Notes under the pieces: generated by a model
Seen by the model: only the letters and a program-made list of their open reading frames with translations
The model's database searches: none
What the model was told of the DNA's origin: nothing
Origin: an uncultured Eubacterium sp.
Lineage (GTDB): Bacteria; Bacillota; Clostridia; Lachnospirales; Lachnospiraceae
DNA length: 64,000 nt
Assembly: GCA_945946665.1 (NCBI GenBank)
Contig: CAMEWO010000007.1
Location: 16,123-80,122, forward strand
Direction of reading: 5' to 3'
Shown: piece by piece, positions 52,989 to 61,215 of the stretch
Layout: the number at the start of each line of letters is the position of its first letter
How positions within the stretch are numbered: position 1 is the stretch's first letter
Position numbers and translations under genes: made by a program

Positions 52989-54782
52989 TTACACCCATCC
53001 CTTCTTCTTAAATTCTTCAATCATAGCAAGTTGTTCTGCAGATGGAGCTGCGGTATCTACTGACACTACAGGACCTGCTACATACTCATCATTCCATCTC
53101 TTCAACACAGCTTTTAATGCATCTGAAACACGAATATCACGTTCAGCAATATTATCAAGATTCCAATCATCACTATCCAGCTTTGACATATTCTTTGTAA
53201 TGACAATTCCAGACTCCTCGTACTGTTTTTTCTTCTTTCCGAAATATCCGTTTCCAGCAACTATATTAAGCTTCTTTTCGAAAGGAATCTTATTACCAAT
53301 ATGCTCTATCTTTTCCTTGATGATATCGTCACTTATATTCAAGAAATAATTAGCCTGCCATTTTTGTGGAAGAATATGTTCAATCTCCCATTTGTCAGGA
53401 AGTACCTCATCTTGTTCTTCGTAAGCCATAATCTTAAGAAGCATACGAACTGCATTTCTATGAGGATTTTTAATCCTATCAGCAAGCACCTGACTATCTA
53501 CAGTTCTAAATTCAAAGCTTGGTTTACTACTTCCAATAATAGAAACATCTAATTTCAAAATTGCTGACTTAACTGCATTGATTGTAGGTATCTCCAGATA
53601 AACGGACAACAAATCAGCAAACAGTTTTCTACAGAACTTTAAAAAATTCTTTTCAAAATCCTCAGCGTCACTATGCTGCAGATAATAAACTATCACTGGA
53701 TACTTCCAAAATTCATTAGGATACGAATTTAGCGCATCCAGTATTTTCTGTATATCCTTATTTTCTGTCCATGCTTCCCCTTCTACCGTTTCTTTTTTAT
53801 TAACAACAAGCCAAATGTTTAATATCTTTTTCAAATTGCTGAGCAAATTATCATCAAACAATTTTGAGAACTTATTACCAGCTCCAGCATAATATTTACG
53901 TAAACCAGGCGTTGTAGACTTATCATCCTTCTCAACCGCGCGAAGATAAAACATGTAGTAGTAAAATAAAGACTGTATACTTTCTCCGGCATATTCCGCT
54001 TTATCATCAAGTTCTTTCCATTCGTCTATAAACTCGCTCTTCTTTTCAGCAGGTAGCTGTCCATAAATCTTTGCTTTGAAGATATCCGCATCAGAAAGAG
54101 GAAGGCCTCTATCATTCAGTGTTGAAAAGATTGTCAACGCGGTATCCTGCGTATCTGCAGTAATAGGAAGCAAAATAGCCTGGTTAAGCACTGAATAGAT
54201 AAACTCGTAAATAATCAAAGGATTGTCCTGACTGGCTTTTTCGTACAGTTCCAAGAATTTATTGTAATTCTTAGAATAATTATCTTTGGCTCCATCTACA
54301 GTCTTTCCTTCTTTAAGGATATCCCTAAGAATTGTATTTCCTTCATTATTAACAACTCTTGATTCCAACAATATATTGGAATAATCAACCTCACCTGTTA
54401 GCTTGTTAGTACGCCATATTGCAGGCTCAATCTGGTTAATAAAGTTAACCGCTTCCTTACTTTTTGTATCTGCAGCCTGAAGCTTTGTATATATGGCACG
54501 AAGAAGCAAAAACAAGGATGTAATTCTCTGCTGCCCATCGATAATTTCCTGCTCGCCATTTTCATTTTCGTAAGAAACAACCGTCCCTAAGAAATATGTA
54601 CTCTGAGTTTCTTCACCCTCCTGACTAGAAGCGAAATCCCACAAATCTTCAAACAATGTGATAACTTGATCATCAGACCAAGCATATGGTCTCTGGTATT
54701 CTGGTATTACAAATGGATGGGCTTTTCCGCTCTCCAATAATTGCTTAACACTTTGCTTTTGTACTTCTATTGAAGTTGCCAT
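52989..54782 (-). CDS. DUF262/DUF1524 (GmrSD-like) protein
   Basis: A 597-residue protein. DUF262 at the N-terminus has VIPEYQRPYAWSDDQVITL and the DGQQR motif IIDGQQRITSLFLLLRA (about residue 79), associated with nucleotide hydrolysis in GmrS-type proteins. The C-terminal DUF1524 has the His-Asn nuclease site WEIEHILPQKW (about 465) and HIGNKIPF. Fused proteins of this design include type IV restriction enzymes such as GmrSD and SspE-like modification-sensing nucleases. It begins the chain with the methyltransferase (gap about 28 bases from its stop) and the HNH gene. Confidence 0.88.
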   Translation of the reverse strand: MATSIEVQKQSVKQLLESGKAHPFVIPEYQRPYAWSDDQVITLFEDLWDFASSQEGEETQSTYFLGTVVSYENENGEQEIIDGQQRITSLFLLLRAIYTKLQAADTKSKEAVNFINQIEPAIWRTNKLTGEVDYSNILLESRVVNNEGNTILRDILKEGKTVDGAKDNYSKNYNKFLELYEKASQDNPLIIYEFIYSVLNQAILLPITADTQDTALTIFSTLNDRGLPLSDADIFKAKIYGQLPAEKKSEFIDEWKELDDKAEYAGESIQSLFYYYMFYLRAVEKDDKSTTPGLRKYYAGAGNKFSKLFDDNLLSNLKKILNIWLVVNKKETVEGEAWTENKDIQKILDALNSYPNEFWKYPVIVYYLQHSDAEDFEKNFLKFCRKLFADLLSVYLEIPTINAVKSAILKLDVSIIGSSKPSFEFRTVDSQVLADRIKNPHRNAVRMLLKIMAYEEQDEVLPDKWEIEHILPQKWQANYFLNISDDIIKEKIEHIGNKIPFEKKLNIVAGNGYFGKKKKQYEESGIVITKNMSKLDSDDWNLDNIAERDIRVSDALKAVLKRWNDEYVAGPVVSVDTAAPSAEQLAMIEEFKKKGWV

Positions 54783-54897
54783 TTCTACACCTTCTTTCTC
54801 CTAAAGCACTTCTTTAAATAAACTAAATTCCCTTTTTCAAAGAATATGCATCAAATAGACTTTTCAGTTTGGTTTGACATTGTAATAAGAATGCCTT

Positions 54898-56211
54898 TTA
54901 GCTTAGCTCATCTACTGCTTTAGCAATCTGTTCTATCGCATATAGCGGCAAATTCACAAGCCAATCTTCTTTTTTGAAATTTGTCATTGATGTACGAACA
55001 GAAACCTCAGGCGAGAATTTCTCCCGAAAAGTTTTCAAACTCTTAGCCCTGAGATTAACTTCCGCCTTTGCTTCAACCGGAATGATTTGTTCGCCTGTAT
55101 CAACGACAAAATCAACTTCGCAGGACCCTCTGTCATTGGTGTAATAGTAGATTCCCAGATCTTCAATCGTTTTAAGCTGCTGACAAACATACTGTTCAGT
55201 AAGAGCGCCTTTGAACTCAATGAAAAGGTCATTACCATCAAGCAGAGTGCGTGGATGAAGTCCGGTCATACAGCCAAGCAATCCAACATCTACTACGAAT
55301 AGTTTGAATGCCTTCAAGTCCTCATATGCCTTCAATGGAATACCTGCTGCATTGACTCGGCTGACTTTATGCACGAGTCCACAGTCGGAAAGCCACATAA
55401 TTGCTGTTTCATATTCCTTCGCACGAGCGCCCTCACGAAGAAGACCGTAAATGAATTTCTTATTTTCTTTTGCAAGCTGAGATGGAATACTGTTCCACAA
55501 CATACGAATTTTGGGAACAATCTCATTGGGTGCGTGTTTTGAGAAGTCTTGTTCATAAGCTGCCAAAATCCTCTTTTGAATGTCACGAACTTCATTGAAG
55601 TCCTTGTTATCTACAAAACTCTGTACTGCTTCGGGCATACCACCAACAAAGTAATAGTGTTTCAAGGCATCAATATATGTCTGCCTAAAACTTGTAATCA
55701 TTCCAAAATCCTGCTTATCAAGAAGCTCTGCAAAACGCTCTTTGTCGGTTGCCATCAAAAACTCCTTAAAAGAAAGAGGATAGAGTTTTAAGAAATCAAC
55801 CTTACCTACAGGAAAGGAAGTGCCCTCGTGCAAGGCAATACCGAGCATAGAACCGGCACATACAATATGGTACTGCGGAGCATTTTCGTAGAAGTACTTA
55901 AGAGATGCCAACGCTCTCGGAACTTCCTGCACTTCATCAAAAACCAGCAGAGTTTTGTCAGGAACAATTTTACGACCTGCATACAATTCCAATCCCATAA
56001 TAAGACGATTGGTATCCAAATCAAATGCGAACAGCTCCGCCATTCTTGGGTTAGAGTCGAAGTTAATATAAACCGTATCTGCATACGCTTGTTTACCAAA
56101 CTCTTTCATCAGCCAAGTCTTACCTACTTGCCGCGCTCCTTCGATGATTAGCGGCTTACGGCGTTTGCTTTCTTTCCATTTTAACAGTTTTTCAATAGCA
56201 ATTCGGTACAT
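54898..56211 (-). CDS. AAA ATPase with DUF4143 domain (copy 1)
   Basis: A 437-residue protein. The Walker A loop IIEGARQVGKTWLMKEFG (about 22-39) and Walker B LLVFDEVQEVPRA are intact. The C-terminal DUF4143 contains RGSCEVDFVVDTGEQIIPVE AK, a PD-(D/E)XK-like pattern. Such proteins are abundant in gut Firmicutes and Bacteroidetes, often in mobile or defence loci; their biological role is unsettled. It is monocistronic and minus-stranded, unlike copy 2 which is on the other strand. Confidence 0.88.
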   Translation of the reverse strand: MYRIAIEKLLKWKESKRRKPLIIEGARQVGKTWLMKEFGKQAYADTVYINFDSNPRMAELFAFDLDTNRLIMGLELYAGRKIVPDKTLLVFDEVQEVPRALASLKYFYENAPQYHIVCAGSMLGIALHEGTSFPVGKVDFLKLYPLSFKEFLMATDKERFAELLDKQDFGMITSFRQTYIDALKHYYFVGGMPEAVQSFVDNKDFNEVRDIQKRILAAYEQDFSKHAPNEIVPKIRMLWNSIPSQLAKENKKFIYGLLREGARAKEYETAIMWLSDCGLVHKVSRVNAAGIPLKAYEDLKAFKLFVVDVGLLGCMTGLHPRTLLDGNDLFIEFKGALTEQYVCQQLKTIEDLGIYYYTNDRGSCEVDFVVDTGEQIIPVEAKAEVNLRAKSLKTFREKFSPEVSVRTSMTNFKKEDWLVNLPLYAIEQIAKAVDELS

Positions 56212-56400
56212 AGATGCACCTCCATCATCATAATTCGAAGATATTATAGCATGAAATCACAAAAATTACAACGTTATTTGGAGTGCATATCACATTTTTA
56301 CATCGAATAACGCAGATAACCGTTAGCCATCTTTACGAACAATAGTGATCAAACTCTTCGGATGTTCAAGATGGTTAAATACTTATCATTACATATTTAT

Positions 56401-56631
56401 CTAAAACTTCATCAACTCTGTCAAATCCACTAACAGAATACTGTCATCCGACTTCGCTTCAATAGGTACCACTTTTCCACTAAGTTCAATAAGGAAATCC
56501 AACTCACCAACCTTACTTCTTTTACAGAAATATGGATCAAAGTCATTAGCAAGTAATTGCTGTGCAACTGCATTTTCGAAGTGTGCCTCGTTTTTGCAAT
56601 CGTTTTTGATGTATTTTGCCCCGTTTTTCAA
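56401..56631 (-). pseudogene. DUF4143 ATPase, C-terminal fragment
   Basis: A 76-residue frame matches only the last part of a DUF4143 protein: HFENAVAQQLLANDFDPYFC, then KVGELDFLIELSGKVVPIEA K with the nuclease-like ELD-EAK pattern. The ATPase domain is missing and the frame is not preceded by a ribosome site. It ends LTELMKF, shorter than the intact copies. It differs in sequence from both neighbours, so it is a third locus rather than a duplicate of either. Confidence 0.7.
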
Positions 56632-56660
56632 GTTTTAATTCAAGAATTTTGCCCCGTTTT
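56613..56660. repeat. 15-bp direct repeat ATTTTGCCCCGTTTT
   Basis: Two exact copies, 56613-56627 and 56646-56660, start 33 bases apart. They overlap the 5' edge of the DUF4143 fragment, so they may mark a deletion or insertion junction or an operator. Confidence 0.7.
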
Positions 56661-56696
56661 ATACAAAACATGTACTAGTCTATTTGGTTCGCTTTG

Positions 56697-56740
56697 TTCT
56701 ATTAGCCATTTTCTTCTTTTTTCATTTTTGGCTAATAGAA
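56697..56740. repeat. 12-bp perfect inverted repeat
   Basis: TTCTATTAGCCA (56697-56708) and TGGCTAATAGAA (56729-56740) flank a 20-base T-rich loop. Could be a terminator for the minus-strand genes or a remnant of an insertion-sequence end. Confidence 0.6.
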
Positions 56741-56991
56741 TAAGGGTTAGAGTTTGAATCTCCTACCAGAAAAGTAAAACGATAATTGTAATATTTCCAG
56801 ATGCAACCGCTCATGATTTCCCTCCGTTCCAGTCTTTGTCATCTGGCACCTGCTTTATCAGCCAGTTCTAAAAGCTTCTTTCCGGCAACAAAAGTTTCCT
56901 CTACGGAAACTTACATATATCAATATATGAAGCTTTTCTGCATATACTATCTGTATGTCATTCTGCAAAACGAAACAGTTTCATTTTTGTC

Positions 56992-57020
56992 TTGTATGTA
57001 GAACACTTTTGATATATAAT
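56992..57020 (+). promoter_or_regulatory. Promoter of the plus-strand DUF4143 ATPase
   Basis: TTGTAT (56992-56997) and TATAAT (57015-57020) are 17 bases apart, 26 bases before the ATG; TTGGAGG is the ribosome site. A palindromic GAAACAGTTTC lies just upstream. Confidence 0.7.
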
Positions 57021-57045
57021 TGTTTCATAGATTGGAGGTTTAATT

Positions 57046-58317
57046 ATGAATAGAGATACTCTGAAACAGATCATGGTTGATCAGAAGGATATTTACTTAA
57101 ACAATCCATTAATTTCCAGACATTATCCTTTGGAAGAAAATATAAACTATTGCTTTGTCGGTATCAGAAGATGTGGCAAATCCTATATGATGTATCAGCA
57201 GATACAAAACCTGCTTGAAAAGAAAATTCCTTTATCACAGATTGTCTATGTGAATTTCGAAGACGAACGTCTTTTGGAAATGACAGCTGATGATTTGAAT
57301 ACCATCCTGGAGATAGGGCTTGAGCTTTCGGGAGCAGGTAATAAGCCATATTTATTTCTTGATGAAATACAAAATATTGACGGATGGGAAAAATTCGTAC
57401 GCAGAATTGCGGATATGAAATACAGAATAAGTATCACCGGAAGCAACAGCAAAATGCTCAGCAGTGAGATTGCCTCCACACTTGGTGGCCGATTCGTTAT
57501 CATGAATATATATCCTTACTCCTTTACCGAATATCTAATCGCAAACGGTAAGGAAAAGAATTACCTGGATACCATCAGTACAAGTGATAAAGCAGACCTA
57601 CTTGCACATTATAATGAATATGTTACTTACGGAGCTTTTCCAGAACTTGTGGAAATCAAAAATAAAAGAACCTTTTTAAGCAGCATTTATCAGACAGTTT
57701 ATCTTGGAGACATTATTACAAGAAATAAGATCACAAATGACTTTGCGGTTAAGCTTATATTAAAGAAAATTGCAGAATCCATTACCAAACCGTTATCCTT
57801 TACCAGACTAACTAATATCGTAAAGAGTGTCGGTACATCTCTTGGTAAACAGACAGTAATCAATTATGTTGGATATATGAATAATTCCTATCTCATATTC
57901 CCTCTGACTAATTATGCTGCAAAGCTTGCTGAAAAAGAAACCTCTCCTAAATATTACTTTATGGATACCGGGCTTGTAGGTCTGATGCTTTTGGACTGTA
58001 AATCTGCGCAATTAGAGAACCTTGTAGCAATAGAACTTGTCAGACGGTATGGAATGGAAAATGTCTTCTACTTTGAAAACAATGTGGAGATTGATTTCTA
58101 TGTCCCTGATGAAAAGCTTGCTATCCAGGTTTCACTGCAGGTTCTCGATTGTTTGGATACACGGGAGCGTGAAACCAGAGCATTTATCAAGCTTCATAAC
58201 TTTATTCCGGATGCAAAATGCCTTATTATTACAAATAGTGAGGAAGCATCTATAGAATGTGACGGAATCCCGATTTCAGTACTTCCTGTATGGAAGTGGC
58301 TTTTAGAAACTCCATAA
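57046..58317 (+). CDS. AAA ATPase with DUF4143 domain (copy 2)
   Basis: A 423-residue protein with Walker A CFVGIRRCGKSYMMYQQ (about 35-50) and Walker B PYLFLDEIQNIDGWEKF. The arginine-finger region ISITGSNSKMLSSEIASTL follows. The DUF4143 domain includes FENNVEIDFYVPDEKLAIQV, in which the usual Glu-x-Lys is replaced by QVS, so nuclease-like activity is doubtful. It has its own promoter and a strong terminator at 58385. It is the only intact plus-strand gene after 45000. Confidence 0.9.
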   Translation: MNRDTLKQIMVDQKDIYLNNPLISRHYPLEENINYCFVGIRRCGKSYMMYQQIQNLLEKKIPLSQIVYVNFEDERLLEMTADDLNTILEIGLELSGAGNKPYLFLDEIQNIDGWEKFVRRIADMKYRISITGSNSKMLSSEIASTLGGRFVIMNIYPYSFTEYLIANGKEKNYLDTISTSDKADLLAHYNEYVTYGAFPELVEIKNKRTFLSSIYQTVYLGDIITRNKITNDFAVKLILKKIAESITKPLSFTRLTNIVKSVGTSLGKQTVINYVGYMNNSYLIFPLTNYAAKLAEKETSPKYYFMDTGLVGLMLLDCKSAQLENLVAIELVRRYGMENVFYFENNVEIDFYVPDEKLAIQVSLQVLDCLDTRERETRAFIKLHNFIPDAKCLIITNSEEASIECDGIPISVLPVWKWLLETP

Positions 58318-58384
58318 ATCAATTTGAGCTTACCCGAATATCATCCATCCAATCATCGTAAGCACTAAATAAAATAGTATATTG

Positions 58385-58427
58385 AAAAAAACTGCAATCT
58401 GTGATTTTCTTCGGATTGCAGTTTTTT
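58385..58427. terminator. Strong bidirectional terminator
   Basis: AAAAAACTGCAATC pairs perfectly with GATTGCAGTTTTTT around a 15-base loop. It lies between the convergent ATPase copy 2 and the second DUF3990 module. Confidence 0.88.
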
Positions 58428-58447
58428 CTTCTCGAATATTTACTATG

Positions 58448-58480
58448 AGTAATCTGCCATGCTGGCATTAGCTCCATCTG
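58448..58480 (-). repeat. 33-bp direct repeat, left copy (IS66 transposase tail)
   Basis: Identical over 33 bases to 59988-60020. On the minus strand it encodes ADGANASMADYS then a stop, which matches the C-terminal DGA-x-AS motif of IS66 transposases. Together the two copies bracket the second DUF3990 module. Confidence 0.75.
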
Positions 58481-58543
58481 CTATTAAGTAGGAATCATCC
58501 TTTTATAATGATTTTTATCCTTTCTAAAAAATAATTGCATTTA

Positions 58544-58963
58544 TTAATTCTTTTTTTGCCTATAAATCTCTTTCAAATCTTCTATTGCCACCTCCGGCGC
58601 CATCGTATGAAACATCAAATAATTCCGCTTCATTGTTTCCACCGGGGCTTGCTTGTAAATTGCTTTACTGGATTCCTCAGTATAGTAATGCCAATATCTA
58701 TAAATGTATCCAATCCAATAAATCACATCTTTAGAATACACTTCACCTTTTTCAGCCAATCTATCTCCAGCAGCTTCGACAACTTCTTCGAGCAAATATT
58801 CTTCGCCTGCCCACTGCATGCGATTGTAAGTAGAATCCAAAGCCTTTGCAGTTTCAGAATTCATAAATGTCTTTATAAAACCAGCACTTCCTAACTGCCT
58901 ATCTACAGAAAGTTCAAATAATCTGCCCTGAATATCACACAGTTTTAATTGTATTTCGTTCAT
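58544..58963 (-). CDS. Partner protein of the HTH-DUF3990 gene (139 aa)
   Basis: A 139-residue helical protein. The segment NSETAKALDSTYNRMQWAGE resembles the 81-residue partner of the first DUF3990 module; later comes DVIYWIGYIYRYWHYYTEES, rich in Tyr and Trp. It overlaps the HTH-DUF3990 gene by four bases (ATGA), so the two are made together. It is probably the antitoxin or cofactor of the putative ADP-ribosyltransferase; the evidence is layout and the shared motif. Confidence 0.7.
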   Translation of the reverse strand: MNEIQLKLCDIQGRLFELSVDRQLGSAGFIKTFMNSETAKALDSTYNRMQWAGEEYLLEEVVEAAGDRLAEKGEVYSKDVIYWIGYIYRYWHYYTEESSKAIYKQAPVETMKRNYLMFHTMAPEVAIEDLKEIYRQKKN

Positions 58964-59856
58964 GATTTGCCTCCTGCCGCTTGGTCTAAAATCTCGTCAA
59001 AAAACAATCCTTCTCTACGATAATTCCTACAGATATCATTTGCCAATGAAGAACCTTTTACACGGTTTGCCTCTGAGACTTCCTTCATAAACAATTTCTC
59101 TAAATAAGAAATAGGAATTTCCTTTTCAATCCGCACTGCATCACATCCCTTTCGTGTAACTGCAACGTACTGTTTTCCAAGTTCCAACGCAGACAAACAA
59201 TTTATTAACGCCGCATCCGTTATGTTTCCAATGAAGAAGTTATCAATAACAAAAAACATTCTATCATTTGCGATACTTCCAATAATCAAATCTTTATCCT
59301 TTGCCATTTCTTGATATTTACTATAAAAAGGTGTTCCTTTTATTTTTTCCATTCGGCCCCTATGATATGCGACGATCATCGCCCACTCCAAATCAGCCGG
59401 AACATCTAATACAGCAAGATTATCCACCGATATGGAAACAATATAAAACTTTGCACTCTCATAATCACAAATAAGTGTTAGCGCTTGGCTCGGTTCGGTT
59501 CCCATATAGAATCCTTTTCCAAAATCGCACTGTTTACGACTCTTTGGTGCAATATCCCCTTCTATTCCGGATTTGGAACCATGATACAGCAGCACTCTCC
59601 CTTTATCAAGTTCAACGCTTCCAGAAGCTGCTGCTATCTTTTCCAAAATCATGTCGTATACCGGAACATCATACTCCTTGCATAAATCATATATTTTGTC
59701 CTGTGCAAGTTTATTTGGCAACGCACGACCATTTTCCCACCGATTTACAGTTGCAAACGTCACATTCAAAAGTTCAGCAAATTCTGTCTGATTCATATTC
59801 ATATGTGAGCGTATTTTCTTGATTAAATCTTGCATAATATCATCTCCATGCCTCAT
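58960..59856 (-). CDS. XRE HTH fused to DUF3990 (ADP-ribosyltransferase-like)
   Basis: A 298-residue fusion. Residues about 10-60 are an XRE HTH (MNQTEFAELLNVTFATVNRW). Residues about 88-270 are DUF3990, with RVLLYHGSKSG and the motif CDFGKGFYMGTEPSQAL, parallel to ILYHGS and DFGKGFYLTSSKEQA of the first module. The C-terminal 50 residues are extra. The fusion suggests that the enzyme binds its own or a target promoter, so its activity and regulation lie in one chain. The start at 59856 may be later: MQDLIKKIRSHMN at 59835 also has a ribosome-like AGATGATAT context. Confidence 0.78.
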   Translation of the reverse strand: MRHGDDIMQDLIKKIRSHMNMNQTEFAELLNVTFATVNRWENGRALPNKLAQDKIYDLCKEYDVPVYDMILEKIAAASGSVELDKGRVLLYHGSKSGIEGDIAPKSRKQCDFGKGFYMGTEPSQALTLICDYESAKFYIVSISVDNLAVLDVPADLEWAMIVAYHRGRMEKIKGTPFYSKYQEMAKDKDLIIGSIANDRMFFVIDNFFIGNITDAALINCLSALELGKQYVAVTRKGCDAVRIEKEIPISYLEKLFMKEVSEANRVKGSSLANDICRNYRREGLFFDEILDQAAGGKS

Positions 59857-59915
59857 TGCTGTTTATAACATTTGTCTTAATATAAATTATATAAAATGTT
59901 ATACAGTAAGTCAAT

Positions 59916-60296
59916 CTATATAATAAGACATCCGTAAGAAATATCGGACACAATATGTTGACTGCAGGCACCCGTAGCCATGCTGCAAGTAATCTGCCAT
60001 GCTGGCATTAGCTCCATCTGTTGTATCACAGAATAACCAATTTCGTCTCCCCACTCAAAGATCTTATTACAGTAAAGCATTCCCTGAACTCCCGGATCGG
60101 TGAAATCCTTCTCGTGCCCTTTTGGAATTGCTTCAATAAAATATCTCCTAAGATGTGCGTAACAGCAGCATCTTCTGAATCTTTTAAGTTTATTATATCC
60201 GGCAAAAACGCTTTGCCATCCATTGATAGATAATCCACTTTTATAACAATCAAGCACTAACGAAAACCTTTGCTCTAACGAATAATGTGATGCCAT
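59916..60296 (-). pseudogene. IS66-family element remnant with two internal deletions
   Basis: The frame begins like IS66 TnpA (MASHYSLEQRFSLVLDCYKS), jumps to the middle of the TnpC transposase (AGYNKLKRFRRCCCYAHLRR YFIEAIPKG and VQGMLYCNKIFE), and in the +1 frame continues at once with GRRNWLFCDTTDGANASM, the C-terminal part of TnpC. So tnpA, tnpB and most of tnpC are missing, and two deletion junctions are visible within about 380 bases. Confidence 0.78.
59988..60020 (-). repeat. 33-bp direct repeat, right copy
   Basis: Same 33 bases as 58448-58480, in the same orientation, within the IS66 remnant. The distance between copies is 1540 bases. Confidence 0.8.
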
Positions 60297-60438
60297 GTAT
60301 ATCCTCCATAATTATTTTGTTACCCATAATTATGAAGATTTTTCAGTCTGATTTCCAGCCGCTATTTTATTTAGCCAATGCAATTCATATCAACAATTCT
60401 TACCCTTTTGTTTGAATTGTCGCAAATTTTGCGATGGT

Positions 60439-60951
60439 TCAATTATCCAGTTCATCCAGCATCCGCTCAAACGGCTTCACATATTCTTTTCCTTGTCGTC
60501 TAATTCCATTATTTTCAAATGCTGCCTGTTCCGCCTGAACACTTTCATTTTCCTGCCATCTGTCACAAGTGTATTCCATATCAAGAAACATTCTGGTAAG
60601 ATTACCTGTCATTTGCCTATCTGCTTTCTCTGCAAATATTATTTCCCCCACCTCGGACATATACTTATCAATTTCAGGGTTATTGAAACCACCGACTTCC
60701 ATGGTATACGGAATAGCTTCTTTGATTAGTTCTGCAAACTTATCAACATTCCTTGGCAATCTGTTTCTAAAAATTAGTGAATACATCGTTCTGTCATTCA
60801 TTAGGATAATCGTGTTCTTTCCATTAAGCTTTGTTATATGACCATGCCAAGCGTATAAATCATCCATTTGAGCATCGGCCGGCATTTTCTGTAATTCATT
60901 TTTCTTGATATTTAAAGCATCCGCTAATGCCTTCGAACAAAATATGTACAT
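60439..60951 (-). CDS. DUF6933-like protein
   Basis: A 170-residue protein. The pattern MYIFCSKALADAL at the start, AWHGHITKLNGKNTIILMND and MYSLIFRNRLPR resembles DUF6933, small proteins with no known function. AAGGAG lies ten bases before the ATG. It begins eight bases after the remnant AbiEii reading frame stops, so it is in the same transcript as AbiEi. The assignment is moderate. Confidence 0.6.
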   Translation of the reverse strand: MYIFCSKALADALNIKKNELQKMPADAQMDDLYAWHGHITKLNGKNTIILMNDRTMYSLIFRNRLPRNVDKFAELIKEAIPYTMEVGGFNNPEIDKYMSEVGEIIFAEKADRQMTGNLTRMFLDMEYTCDRWQENESVQAEQAAFENNGIRRQGKEYVKPFERMLDELDN

Positions 60952-60958
60952 ATTCCAT

Positions 60959-61215
60959 CTACTCCTTACATTTCCATAATGCCATTGGATGATTCTTCAC
61001 TCTTTCAACTATCTCCACATCTTCAAAAAGCAACTCCGGCATATATTTTTTCTCTTCGAATCTATCAAAATCAAGAGAAAATGCTCTCTTAAGAACTTGT
61101 CCTCATTCAGAAATTTTAATATTTCCTTCAATCGAAGCACCTTTTCAAAAGTATCCCTCACAAAACCACTTTCTGTGGCCATTCGTCCAAGTTCTGCTCT
61201 ATTATATTGTGGCAT
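60959..61215 (-). pseudogene. AbiEii-type toxin remnant with internal deletion
   Basis: The first 48 residues (MPQYNRAELGRMATESGFVR, then KVLRLKEILKFLNEDKFLRE) match the N-terminus of AbiEii nucleotidyltransferase toxins. The GG-x-x-L nucleotidyltransferase motif that should follow is absent. In the +1 frame the DNA then encodes the typical C-terminus, YMPELLFEDVEIVERVKNHP and MALWKCKE, to a TAG at 60959. About 200 central residues have been lost. The toxin is therefore inactive while its antitoxin gene is intact. Confidence 0.8.

Larger units (their letters stand above)
56632..57045. other. Intergenic region with repeats between DUF4143 loci
   Basis: A 414-base spacer. It contains the direct repeat ATTTTGCCCCGTTTT (56613-56627 and 56646-56660), a 12-bp perfect inverted repeat TTCTATTAGCCA/TGGCTAATAGAA (56697-56708, 56729-56740), an 8-bp inverted repeat AAGTTTCC/GGAAACTT near 56890-56910, and the promoter of the plus-strand ATPase. 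No gene is seen. Confidence 0.55.

Noticed and set aside
52961..53020. Longer methyltransferase start at 53020
   Set aside because: It overlaps the DUF262 gene end and has no ribosome site, while AAGGAGG precedes the ATG at 52960.
56742..56768. tRNA T-arm-like sequence GAGTTTGAATCTC
   Set aside because: No acceptor stem, anticodon arm or full cloverleaf around it; possibly chance, so not called as a tRNA or attachment site.
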